From: Tannerella sp.
Lineage (GTDB): Bacteria; Bacteroidota; Bacteroidia; Bacteroidales; Tannerellaceae
Reading direction: 5' to 3'
NCBI GenBank assembly: GCA_031263835.1
Contig: JAISEZ010000322.1
Coordinates: forward strand, 1 to 5,978
Length of the DNA stretch: 5,978 nt
In this document: one piece after another, positions 1 through 5,585 of the stretch
Layout: every line of letters starts with the position of its first letter
Position numbering within the stretch: position 1 is the stretch's first letter
Notes under the pieces: model-generated
Databases searched by the model: none
Seen by the model: the letters and a program-made list of their open reading frames with translations, nothing else
What the model was told of the DNA's origin: nothing
Made by a program: the position numbers and the translations under genes

Positions 1-203
1 ACGCAACTCAAATCCAAATCCACGTCCTGAGTTTTCGTTACGGTTTTCCTTCCCAGTCCCAGAAAACCGGACGGTTCCGTGGCCTGATATTCTATTCCGC
101 CCCAGTTCACTCCCACACAGAAGTTTGTTAATTTATCTCCGGAACTTTTTTCAAGATTGAAGCGTTCCCCCTTTTCCAGTTTTTTTCCTAAATCAATTGC
201 CAT
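1..203 (-). CDS. TerD-family protein, N-terminal part (cut by window edge)
   Basis: This is the first 67 codons of a TerD-family protein whose 3' part lies beyond the left edge. It begins MAIDLGKKLEKGERFNLEK and continues with NFCVGVNWGG at residues 27-36 and the acidic DVDLDLSC at 60-67. That layout matches the start of a TerD domain: a leading beta-strand, a GVNW-type strand (GLGWDP in the next gene upstream), and the Asp-rich DxDLD motif that opens the calcium-binding site. TerD proteins are cytoplasmic calcium-binding proteins tied to tellurite resistance and general stress; the biochemical role is unsettled. The gene follows another TerD gene on the same strand after 32 bp, so the two are probably co-transcribed. 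I see no Shine-Dalgarno sequence, which is usual for Bacteroidota. The start is the only in-frame ATG giving the conserved N-terminus. Paralogue type (TerD, TerE, TerZ) cannot be decided from this fragment. Confidence 0.88.
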   Translation of the reverse strand, partial: MAIDLGKKLEKGERFNLEKSSGDKLTNFCVGVNWGGIEYQATEPSGFLGLGRKTVTKTQDVDLDLSC

Positions 204-235
204 AACTGTAATGTTTATAAAGTTTATCTGATTTG

Positions 236-790
236 TCAGGCGTATTTATCGACAAAATACTGAAGGCCGCCCCTGTATCCAATTCCCATCGCTTCAAACT
301 TCCATTCGTCTCCGCGTTTGTACAGACGGCCGAATTCCACGGCAGTTTCAATCGAAAAGTCCTCGTCCAGTTCATATTTGGCGATTTCCTCGTTCGTCTG
401 CGCATTGTAAATCCGGATAAACGAATTGCGTACCTGTCCGAAATTCTGTTTCCGCGTTTCATAGTCATGGATAGTCACCGTAAAAATGATTTCCTGAATC
501 CGGGGGTCTATCCTGCTCAGTTCGACCGTGAGCGTTTCGTCGTCGCCGTCGCTGCTGCCGCCCGTGGTGTCGTCGCCGGACGATTCCACAGCGCCATCCG
601 GCGACTTCGGATTGTTGTAGAATACAAAAAAGGCATCTTCCGGTAACTTCCTGTTTCCGCCCACCATGAATGCACAGGCATCCAGGTCAAAATCAAACCC
701 TGTTCCTTCGTTCGGGTCCCATCCCAGTCCTACACCTACTTTCGACAGCCCGATTTCAATCCGCTGTCCTTTTGTCAAGTTAATTGCCAT
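236..790 (-). CDS. terD: TerD-family tellurium resistance / calcium-binding stress protein
   Basis: This is a complete 184-residue TerD-domain protein, the usual family length. It begins MAINLTKGQRIEIGL. Visible family motifs are GLGWDP (21-26), the acidic DFDLDACAF (33-41), FVFYNNPKSPDGAV (55-68), SGDDTTGG (71-78) and DGDDE (81-85), and RKQNFGQVRNSFIRI (113-127). The aspartates at 33-37 and 73-85 match the residues that bind Ca2+ in structurally studied TerD proteins. The frame stays open upstream to about 955, but the ATG at 788-790 is chosen because it gives the conserved N-terminus; the upstream extension is hydrophobic and basic and has no family similarity. No signal peptide is present, so it is cytoplasmic. 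It probably heads an operon with the partial TerD gene 32 bp downstream. A -7-like promoter box lies about 100 bp upstream. The symbol is a family label; it could equally be terE- or terZ-like. Confidence 0.93.
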   Translation of the reverse strand: MAINLTKGQRIEIGLSKVGVGLGWDPNEGTGFDFDLDACAFMVGGNRKLPEDAFFVFYNNPKSPDGAVESSGDDTTGGSSDGDDETLTVELSRIDPRIQEIIFTVTIHDYETRKQNFGQVRNSFIRIYNAQTNEEIAKYELDEDFSIETAVEFGRLYKRGDEWKFEAMGIGYRGGLQYFVDKYA

Positions 791-816
791 ATTTTCCGTT
801 TTTAAATTATATAGAT

Positions 817-831
817 TCAAATCCAAAACAT
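817..831 (-). other. Possible 4-codon leader ORF in the terD 5' leader
   Basis: An ATG at 829-831 opens a four-codon frame (MFWI, stop TGA) between the putative promoter and the terD start. A near-perfect anti-16S match, GAGGAGGTGGA, lies upstream at 847-857 on the minus strand, but AGGAGG is 19 nt from this ATG, longer than normal spacing. Translation is therefore doubtful. It is listed because nothing else explains the Shine-Dalgarno-like sequence. Confidence 0.15.
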
Positions 832-886
832 GCAACGGGATAAAAATCCACCTCCTCATAATATTATGTGCATATTTTATGTGTCG

Positions 887-894
887 CAAAAGTA
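887..894 (-). promoter_or_regulatory. Putative -7 promoter element for the terD operon
   Basis: Read on the minus strand this is TACTTTTG, an exact match to the Bacteroides -7 consensus TAnnTTTG. No clear TTTG-type -33 box is found 19-21 bp upstream. If used, transcription would start near 880 and give a leader of about 90 nt before the terD ATG. The same eight bases occur upstream of the phosphodiesterase gene (2067-2074). Confidence 0.45.
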
Positions 895-998
895 TGGTTT
901 TTTTTTCCTTCACGGCACACGTTTTCGGGATATTTTTCAAAAGAAATCCCGCCATCGCTGAAATACAACGAATTATACTGCGCGTGGAAAATACAAAG

Positions 999-1147
999 AT
1001 TCAAGGATTCAATTATTCAAAGATTCGACATGGAAAATAAATTATCAGTTTCTCCGGAAAAACTGGTATTTCTCTTATCCCCGCCGCTCGCCCTTGAATC
1101 TTTGAATAATTGAATAATTGAATTATTGAATTTTCGAATCCTTGAAA
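999..1147. repeat. Inverted repeat element with 8-bp tandem words (ATTCAAnn), overlapping a gene end
   Basis: The left arm is four 8-bp units starting ATTC at 999, 1007, 1015 and 1023. The right arm is seven 8-bp units of the complementary form nnTTGAAT from 1092 to 1147, with a few changed bases. The sequence at 1007-1026 is a perfect 20-bp inverted copy of 1096-1115. The space between holds AAAATAAATTATCA (1034-1047), a small hairpin CAGTTT/AAACTG (1046-1051 with 1060-1065) and a GC-rich run near 1080-1092. The right arm crosses the stop codon of the phosphodiesterase gene and encodes its last residues. No transposase or reading frame is associated. It resembles a small palindromic or miniature non-autonomous element; mobility is inference only. 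Confidence 0.85.
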
Positions 1148-2046
1148 TATCCGCGGATGGCCTGCATGGTTGCATCGGGATAGTCGGTTGCGAAACTGGC
1201 TACGCCCAAATCCATCAGCCGGCGGAACACGTCTGCGTCGTCACATTCCCAGGGAAACGTCTGGTAAAGAACGCCGTATTTTCTCAGCCGTTCACCGCTT
1301 CGGCGCAGAAAATCCTCGCCGGGCGAAAATGCGCCGTCAGTCCCGATACGCACATGAATTTGCAATTGATCCACGTACCGAAACTGTTCCTTTTCCAGCC
1401 GGTCGAACCGTTCGGCCAGCTCGGCTTCGCTGCCGCCCATCCAGTGAAGCGTGTAGGAATGCGGAGCGACTTCTTTCCAGCGTTTCAGTTCGTCATAATG
1501 CGTGCTGGCGATGATCAGCTGCGGATGAACGCTTTCCGTCTCCTTCGCCAGCTGCGCGAAATCGACGTTCTTGATGTCGACATACACGCGCCTTTCGGGA
1601 TGCGCCCTCAGCGTCTCTACAATACCGGACAGGCTCAGCACGCGCTGTCCTTCGAAGGCGGCGCCTTTCCATGCTCCAATGTCCAGCGTCTTCACTTCTT
1701 CGAACGTCAAGTCCTGTATCCCTTTCTTTTTCATCTCCTCCGGAGCGTCCGGAAGGATGCGTGAAAAAGTACCGTCGTGAAACGATACAATCACGCCGTC
1801 GCGCGTCGTTCGCACGTCGGCTTCGGGAACCGTACCGAAAGCCCACGCGATTTCAAACGCTTCTATCGAACTTTCGGGCGCAGGTATCCCCGCGCCGCGG
1901 TGCGCCTGTACAATCACTTCCTGCAAGGGAATATGGTCGCGCACGTTCCAGCCGTCTCCGGGGGCAGACTCCGGCTGCGCCGAAACGGTCAAAAGGCTTC
2001 CGGAAAGAAGCCATCCAATGTATTTCCGTATCTTCATAGTTGACAT
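1123..2046 (-). CDS. Exported glycerophosphodiester phosphodiesterase family protein
   Basis: This is a 307-residue GDPD-family TIM-barrel protein. The family hydrolyses glycerophosphodiesters to an alcohol and glycerol-3-phosphate in a metal-dependent reaction. Residues 1-23 form a basic-hydrophobic signal peptide with likely cleavage near VSA-Q, so it acts outside the cytoplasm. Family motifs are QAHRGAG (47-53, catalytic His-Arg at 49-50), PEADVRTTRDG (74-84, metal ligands Glu75 and Asp77), VSFHDG (87-92, catalytic His90), YVDIKN (155-160) and FATDYPDA (285-292). The usual ExK triad position reads Asp-Ile-Lys, a conservative change. Two starts are possible, 2046 or 2037 (MKIRKYIG); neither has a Shine-Dalgarno, and 2037 gives a more typical signal peptide. 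The gene lies 99 bp after the amidohydrolase gene and has its own -7 box. Its last residues (about FKDSKIQ) and stop lie inside a tandem repeat. The actual substrate is unknown. Confidence 0.92.
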   Translation of the reverse strand: MSTMKIRKYIGWLLSGSLLTVSAQPESAPGDGWNVRDHIPLQEVIVQAHRGAGIPAPESSIEAFEIAWAFGTVPEADVRTTRDGVIVSFHDGTFSRILPDAPEEMKKKGIQDLTFEEVKTLDIGAWKGAAFEGQRVLSLSGIVETLRAHPERRVYVDIKNVDFAQLAKETESVHPQLIIASTHYDELKRWKEVAPHSYTLHWMGGSEAELAERFDRLEKEQFRYVDQLQIHVRIGTDGAFSPGEDFLRRSGERLRKYGVLYQTFPWECDDADVFRRLMDLGVASFATDYPDATMQAIRGYFKDSKIQ

Positions 2047-2065
2047 ATTATATCAAAGTATCTGC

Positions 2066-2085
2066 GCAAAAGTAATACATTTTGC
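2066..2085. promoter_or_regulatory. Palindrome over the phosphodiesterase promoter (candidate operator)
   Basis: GCAAAA (2066-2071) and TTTTGC (2080-2085) form a perfect 6-bp inverted repeat with an 8-bp spacer. It covers the -7-like box. A second TTTTGCG at 2092-2098 gives an alternative pairing with CGCAAAA at 2065-2071. A regulator site overlapping the promoter is possible, but chance is not excluded for such A/T-rich arms. Confidence 0.3.
2067..2074 (-). promoter_or_regulatory. Putative -7 promoter element for the phosphodiesterase gene
   Basis: The minus strand reads TACTTTTG, matching the Bacteroides -7 consensus TAnnTTTG, about 20 bp before the first possible ATG. No convincing -33 TTTG is visible. 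The predicted leader would be only about 15-25 nt. Its presence suggests the phosphodiesterase can be expressed separately from the upstream three-gene operon. Confidence 0.45.
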
Positions 2086-2145
2086 CGGTTTTTTTGCGTA
2101 GGGAGGCATTTATACTCGCGACATGGCTTATATGAATGATAGTTG

Positions 2146-3267
2146 TTACTGCTGATTCGCTGTAAAGATTCTTTGGAAGTTCTTCAGGAACAGCTTGTCG
2201 ACCACGTTTTTCGGCAGGCGCAGACCTTCAATGGTTTTCGGCGGGTCGGGCGTATTGAACTCCTCTGCCGGGACGGTTTCGCCGGTTGCCAGAAACAGCC
2301 AGTGACGACGCCAGTAATCATATAGCGCCCGGCTGCGTTCCTCCGCGTGCTGCGTATTCCGGTCGTCCAGCGAGACGTCCGAACCGTACAGTATCCGGTC
2401 CTGCCAGTTGAGAAAGAAATCGCAGACCTTCTGTCTGTCCTGCAGTGTTTGGAGCTGCACGTGTCCGAGCCGTGCGGAGAGGTCGACGTGGAAGTTGGGA
2501 TAGCGGTCAAACCGTCTGGCCACCTCGTCCAGGTTCCATTCCAGACTGCCGATGTGCGCACCGACGAGCGTCAGGCGCGGAAACTTTTCCAGCAGACGGT
2601 CGCGCGCGGCGATTTGCGCATCGTAAGAGGGTGCGTCGGGATACCGGTACATGTGGTATTCGGGATGCTTCGTATAATAATTCAGGTCGTTGCCCATCGT
2701 GATTTCCTCATACGGCAGCCAGCAGTTGCGCGGCTCGCCCAGATGAGCGGCCAGCGGAAGACCCTCCTTCTCCAGCCAGGCATACACCGGGTCAAACGCC
2801 GGATGGTCGGCCATCACCCACTTCCCGTCCGCATCCTTCAGCGTCATGCCGATGTTCTTCCAAATCTTGATACCTGCGGCGCCTGCGGCAATACACCGCT
2901 GCACGCGCCGGAGAATGTCGGCGGAGAACGTCGGCGAACCGAATCCGTCCGTCGGAAACGTGCCGAGGAAATCGAAGCATCCGGGATACTGTTTTTTGAA
3001 CCGTTCGCCGATAGCCAGCTGTTTGTCCAGATTCTCGCCCGCGTCCACATTGATGCTCAGGATGTGCATGTGAATGGACGCGGCGTATTTCAGGCAGGCG
3101 TCGTTGAAGGTGTCGTAGTGAAAATGCGCGTCCGCCTTGGGCATTTCGGCAAAATCATCCGGCGCATAATACGCCGTCTTCCCCGCCGGGCAGGAAGGCA
3201 GCGCCGCGCCCAGCGACAGCAGCGCCATACCTCCCAGCGTATTCCTGACAAAGATACGTCTGTTCAT
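2146..3267 (-). CDS. Exported amidohydrolase-2 family protein (metal-dependent hydrolase)
   Basis: This 373-residue protein belongs to the amidohydrolase-2 superfamily, a metal-dependent TIM barrel. Numbered from the chosen start, visible ligands are the HxH pair in KADAHFHYD (His48, His50), AAHLGE (His175), VGAHIGS (His238) and LYGSDVS (Asp297). GIKIWK at 132-137 contributes a lysine on a barrel strand. The N-terminus MNRRIFVRN followed by a hydrophobic stretch is a Tat-type signal, and ALPSC ends in a possible lipobox cysteine (Cys26), so a periplasmic or membrane-anchored lipoprotein is likely. The start at 3265-3267 is chosen because AAGGA lies five bases upstream; an in-frame ATG at 3271-3273 is the alternative and leaves no room for a ribosome site. 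It ends the operon, about 12 bp after the acyltransferase stop. Substrate is unknown; the family includes decarboxylases, lactonases and deacylases. Confidence 0.9.
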   Translation of the reverse strand: MNRRIFVRNTLGGMALLSLGAALPSCPAGKTAYYAPDDFAEMPKADAHFHYDTFNDACLKYAASIHMHILSINVDAGENLDKQLAIGERFKKQYPGCFDFLGTFPTDGFGSPTFSADILRRVQRCIAAGAAGIKIWKNIGMTLKDADGKWVMADHPAFDPVYAWLEKEGLPLAAHLGEPRNCWLPYEEITMGNDLNYYTKHPEYHMYRYPDAPSYDAQIAARDRLLEKFPRLTLVGAHIGSLEWNLDEVARRFDRYPNFHVDLSARLGHVQLQTLQDRQKVCDFFLNWQDRILYGSDVSLDDRNTQHAEERSRALYDYWRRHWLFLATGETVPAEEFNTPDPPKTIEGLRLPKNVVDKLFLKNFQRIFTANQQ

Positions 3268-3279
3268 GGACATCCTTTT

Positions 3280-4386
3280 CTATACTTTCAGGAATATCCG
3301 GTACCTGTACATGTGGCGCAGGATGAACCACAGGATGCCAAACTCGCCCAGCGCCAGCACGAACGGATAGAAATCGCCGGTATAGCCTTCCAGTCCGTGG
3401 AGCAGCGCCCGGGCGATGCCGTCCAGCCTGAACGTCGTATGAAGCATGTAAGCCGCAATCGCATTCAGGCCGAAGATGCGGAGGCCGGTGACCCACCAGC
3501 CCGACAGTTTCCATTTGTCCGTCAGAAGAAACGACAGCGCCAGCAACAGGTAGCAAATCCCGCTGCTCAGCAGAACCATGGAGCATGACCATATCTTTTT
3601 GATAACCGGCATCTGCAAACTCCAGAGCAGTCCCCCGGCAATCAGGGCGACGCCGATGAGCGAAAGCAGTTTCAGTTTCCGTTCCGGCGAGAAATCCCGC
3701 TTCAGCAGGTATCCTGCAAAATAGCCGGAGATGACCGTCGCGCCGAAAGCGAGGCTCGTCAGCATCCACGTATACTGCTTGCCGTCGTCGAAGCGTCCGA
3801 ACACGGCATGGTCGATATGAATCGCCAGGTTGCCTTCGGGCGTGAACACGCCGGCGCCGAAACCGGGTACGGGAATAAACGTCATGCACGCCCAGTAGAC
3901 CGCGACCAGCGAAACGCCGGCTGCCACCTGCGCCCGGATGTTCCGCACATTCAGCACGATAAGAGCCGTAATCAGGTAGCCGAAGGCGATTGCGTGGAGG
4001 GTATTGCAATAGATATGGAACGTATCCAGACGCAAATCCAGCAGGTTGCCCTGCGCAATCCAGCCGAGCAGGAAGAGCAGCGCAAAACGCCGGAATATCT
4101 TGAGATACAGCTGTCCTCCGGTGTGTCCCTGCCCGATGAACTTGGAGAAGGAAAACGGCATGGACAGTCCCGAAGTAAACAGGAAGAGGGGCATGATGGT
4201 GTCCCAGGCGGTGAAGCCCGTCCATTCCACATGGTCCAGCTGATAGAGGATACCGTTTGTCGCGTCGGAGTGGAACGCGCGGAAAAAGCGGCGCAGCACT
4301 TCGCCCGCGCCCACCAGAAAAAACATGTCAAAACCCCGCAGCACGTCGATGGCGGCGAGGCGTTCGGAAGTATTCGTTGCAGCCAT
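3280..4386 (-). CDS. DUF5009 / HGSNAT-like multi-pass membrane acyltransferase
   Basis: This is a 368-residue integral membrane protein with about ten hydrophobic segments (roughly 13-31, 62-81, 98-115, 132-148, 153-171, 207-228, 239-258, 266-288, 301-318, 340-357). The opening RLAAIDVLRGFDMF (10-23) and the block DHVEWTGFTAWD followed by PLFLFTSGLSMPFS (51-79) are the signature of the family that includes DUF5009 proteins and heparan-alpha-glucosaminide N-acetyltransferase (HGSNAT). HGSNAT carries acetyl from cytoplasmic acetyl-CoA to a terminal amino sugar on the other side of the membrane; His52 sits in the motif carrying a conserved histidine in that family. The frame is open upstream inside the preceding gene, but the ATG at 4384-4386 gives the conserved N-terminus and has AGGAGGG at 4391-4397 just before it. 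It starts 13 bp after the TIM-barrel gene. The acceptor is not known, and acyltransfer is inferred. Confidence 0.88.
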   Translation of the reverse strand: MAATNTSERLAAIDVLRGFDMFFLVGAGEVLRRFFRAFHSDATNGILYQLDHVEWTGFTAWDTIMPLFLFTSGLSMPFSFSKFIGQGHTGGQLYLKIFRRFALLFLLGWIAQGNLLDLRLDTFHIYCNTLHAIAFGYLITALIVLNVRNIRAQVAAGVSLVAVYWACMTFIPVPGFGAGVFTPEGNLAIHIDHAVFGRFDDGKQYTWMLTSLAFGATVISGYFAGYLLKRDFSPERKLKLLSLIGVALIAGGLLWSLQMPVIKKIWSCSMVLLSSGICYLLLALSFLLTDKWKLSGWWVTGLRIFGLNAIAAYMLHTTFRLDGIARALLHGLEGYTGDFYPFVLALGEFGILWFILRHMYRYRIFLKV

Positions 4387-4390
4387 GATA

Positions 4391-4397
4391 CCCTCCT
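4391..4397 (-). promoter_or_regulatory. Strong Shine-Dalgarno for the acyltransferase gene
   Basis: The minus strand reads AAAAGGAGGG followed by TATC and the ATG. This is a near-complete anti-16S match at short spacing, located in the 13-bp gap between the two genes. Most other starts in the window have only A-rich leaders, so this site fixes the internal start at 4386 against the longer open frame. Confidence 0.75.
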
Positions 4398-4399
4398 TT

Positions 4400-5263
4400 T
4401 TACACGGCCGCGTCAATAACTCCCCTGAAGTAGCCGATGGATTCGGCGACGCCCGGCAGCGGGTCATTGCCGTCCTTTTCAAATTCCAGGCTGCAAACGC
4501 CGGTATAATCCACGCTCCGCAACATCTTCACGAAGGCGGGAATATCAATCACGCCCCGTCCCATTTCGCAGGTTTCGCCCTTTCCGGTCGCCGCGGTCAC
4601 GTTTTTGATATGGATGTCAAAAATCCGCGAATAATAGCGTTTCAGGTCGGCCACGGGATTTTTGCCGGCGCGCATGTTGTGTCCCACGTCGAGACACAGC
4701 CCCATTCGCGGGTCAAGGTCTTTCACCCGTTCCCAGATACTGCCGGCGTCGGGATATTTGTCCTCCGGGCCGTGGTTGTGGATGGCGTAGCGGATGTCAA
4801 ACTGCTTCACCTTTTCATTGACATACTTGAACAGCTTCTCCTGCGGCACGCCCACCATGACTCTCACACCCACCCGGCGCGCATAGTCAAAGGCGGCGTC
4901 CACCTCCCTTTCCGTGTTCATGTATATCGGCCCCACTCCGTAGCCGGTGATGCGTTTCGCCGCCAGCCGGGCGTGAAAGTTTTTGATTTCTTCGTCCGTA
5001 CTTTCAAGCGGAAGATGAAAATCCTTGATACAAAGGTAGCGTACGTCGATTCGGTCCAGCATCTCAACAGTCCGGTCGATGTCGAACGAGCGGAACGTGT
5101 AGCCGGCCATGCCGATTTTAAACAGGTCCTTCGGGGGAGCGCTTTCCGTTTCCGGACGCGAAGCGGCGCGGGCCGCATGAATGCGGTCGCCCCACACGGA
5201 CGACGCACCGGCAAGCAACAGTCCGGCGCTCGCCTTTCTTACAAAATTTCTACGTGATGTCAT
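4400..5263 (-). CDS. Tat-exported sugar phosphate isomerase/epimerase-like TIM barrel protein
   Basis: This 287-residue protein has an AP-endonuclease-2-type TIM barrel (xylose isomerase-like). It begins MTSRRNFVRK followed by a hydrophobic, Ala-rich stretch, a textbook Tat signal, so it is probably exported folded with its metal. The barrel starts near FKIGMAGYTFRSF (48-60). Likely metal or catalytic residues are His162/His164 (AIHNHG), Asp192 and His195 (CLDVGH), His218 (DIHIKN) and Glu260 (SLEFE). The glutamate often seen on an earlier strand is not evident in MVGVP (136-140). Exported relatives occur in Bacteroides sugar operons, some linked to 3-keto-glycoside processing; whether this one does that is inference. 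It is the first gene of a three-gene operon, with a -7-like box about 80 bp upstream. No Shine-Dalgarno is seen. It could also be an epimerase or eliminase on another sugar. Confidence 0.9.
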   Translation of the reverse strand: MTSRRNFVRKASAGLLLAGASSVWGDRIHAARAASRPETESAPPKDLFKIGMAGYTFRSFDIDRTVEMLDRIDVRYLCIKDFHLPLESTDEEIKNFHARLAAKRITGYGVGPIYMNTEREVDAAFDYARRVGVRVMVGVPQEKLFKYVNEKVKQFDIRYAIHNHGPEDKYPDAGSIWERVKDLDPRMGLCLDVGHNMRAGKNPVADLKRYYSRIFDIHIKNVTAATGKGETCEMGRGVIDIPAFVKMLRSVDYTGVCSLEFEKDGNDPLPGVAESIGYFRGVIDAAV

Positions 5264-5274
5264 TGTTCAATCAT
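5260..5274 (-). other. Possible 4-codon upstream ORF overlapping the TIM-barrel start
   Basis: An ATG at 5272-5274 opens MIEQ and ends at a TGA that overlaps the gene's own ATG in an ATGA junction. Termination-reinitiation is possible, but a frame this short is easily due to chance. Confidence 0.15.
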
Positions 5275-5316
5275 TATTATTTCAGTTGAATAACCGTGTT
5301 ATATATTACTTTGCTT

Positions 5317-5337
5317 CCGGATTTATTTCTTATCCGG
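5317..5337. promoter_or_regulatory. Small inverted repeat in the operon leader
   Basis: CCGGAT (5317-5322) and ATCCGG (5332-5337) form a perfect 6-bp stem with a 9-base loop. It lies immediately downstream of the -7-like box, around or just after the predicted transcript start, so it could be an operator or a 5' stem-loop that stabilises the mRNA. There is no following U-run, so it is not a terminator. Confidence 0.35.
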
Positions 5338-5341
5338 CAGG

Positions 5342-5349
5342 CAAATATA
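5342..5349 (-). promoter_or_regulatory. Putative -7 promoter element for the three-gene carbohydrate operon
   Basis: The minus strand reads TATATTTG, matching TAnnTTTG. A matching -33 TTTG is not visible at 19-21 bp upstream. Predicted transcript start is near 5335, giving a leader of about 70 nt ahead of the TIM-barrel ATG. Confidence 0.4.
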
Positions 5350-5389
5350 GTGAAATTATACATTAGCGCGGCATAGTTTTGTGCATGAC

Positions 5390-5579
5390 CATAAAAAATA
5401 AATTATCAACACGGAGGCACGGAGAACACGGAGATTCGTTTTCCTGCGGAACGAAGTTCCTTCTCTGTGGCCTCCGGATAACCGCTTTTCCTGCACGAAG
5501 GACACAGAGAAAATACAGCGTTCCGCCGTACATGTCTCTGTGTTCTCCGTGTCTCCGTGTTGATAATTTATTCTTTATG
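5390..5579. repeat. 190-bp imperfect palindrome with CACGGAG-word arms
   Basis: The 45-bp end arms 5390-5434 and 5535-5579 are inverted copies with 3 mismatches, beginning CATAAA and containing AATAAATTATCA followed by repeated CACGGAG words. Further pairings share nearly the same centre: GCGGAACG (5446-5453) with CGTTCCGC (5519-5526), and TTCTCTGTGgCCTcCG (5461-5476) with 5496-5511 at 14 of 16. The whole unit can therefore fold as one long interrupted hairpin on either strand. It lies in the gap between the thioredoxin-like gene and the operon promoter. CACGGAG/CTCCGTG word repeats are seen in many unrelated bacterial genomes. No protein gene is supported inside it. Confidence 0.9.
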
Positions 5580-5585
5580 CGAATC

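Noticed and set aside
791..955. N-terminal extension of the terD frame by 55 codons
   Set aside because: The extension is not TerD-like, contains the promoter-like box and leader, and the ATG at 790 restores the normal family N-terminus and length.
999..1147. CRISPR array
   Set aside because: The units are 8 bp, contiguous without spacers and inverted around a centre, which is not CRISPR architecture; no cas gene is present.
2107..2138. Possible terminator hairpin after the amidohydrolase gene
   Set aside because: CATTTATA and TATGAATG pair at only 7 of 8 positions with a 16-base loop, the stem is A/T-rich and no U-run follows on the minus strand.
2347..3588. Plus-strand 413-codon open frame
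   Set aside because: It is antisense to the amidohydrolase and crosses into the acyltransferase gene; composition is the Arg/Gln/Val-rich shadow of GC-rich coding DNA, with no recognisable domain.
3155..4225. Minus-strand 356-codon frame overlapping the acyltransferase
   Set aside because: It is out of frame with the recognisable membrane protein, Arg/His-rich and lacks family motifs; it arises from high GC in the third frame.
4325..5257. Plus-strand 310-codon open frame
   Set aside because: It is the antisense shadow of the TIM-barrel gene, which has clear motifs and a Tat signal on the other strand.
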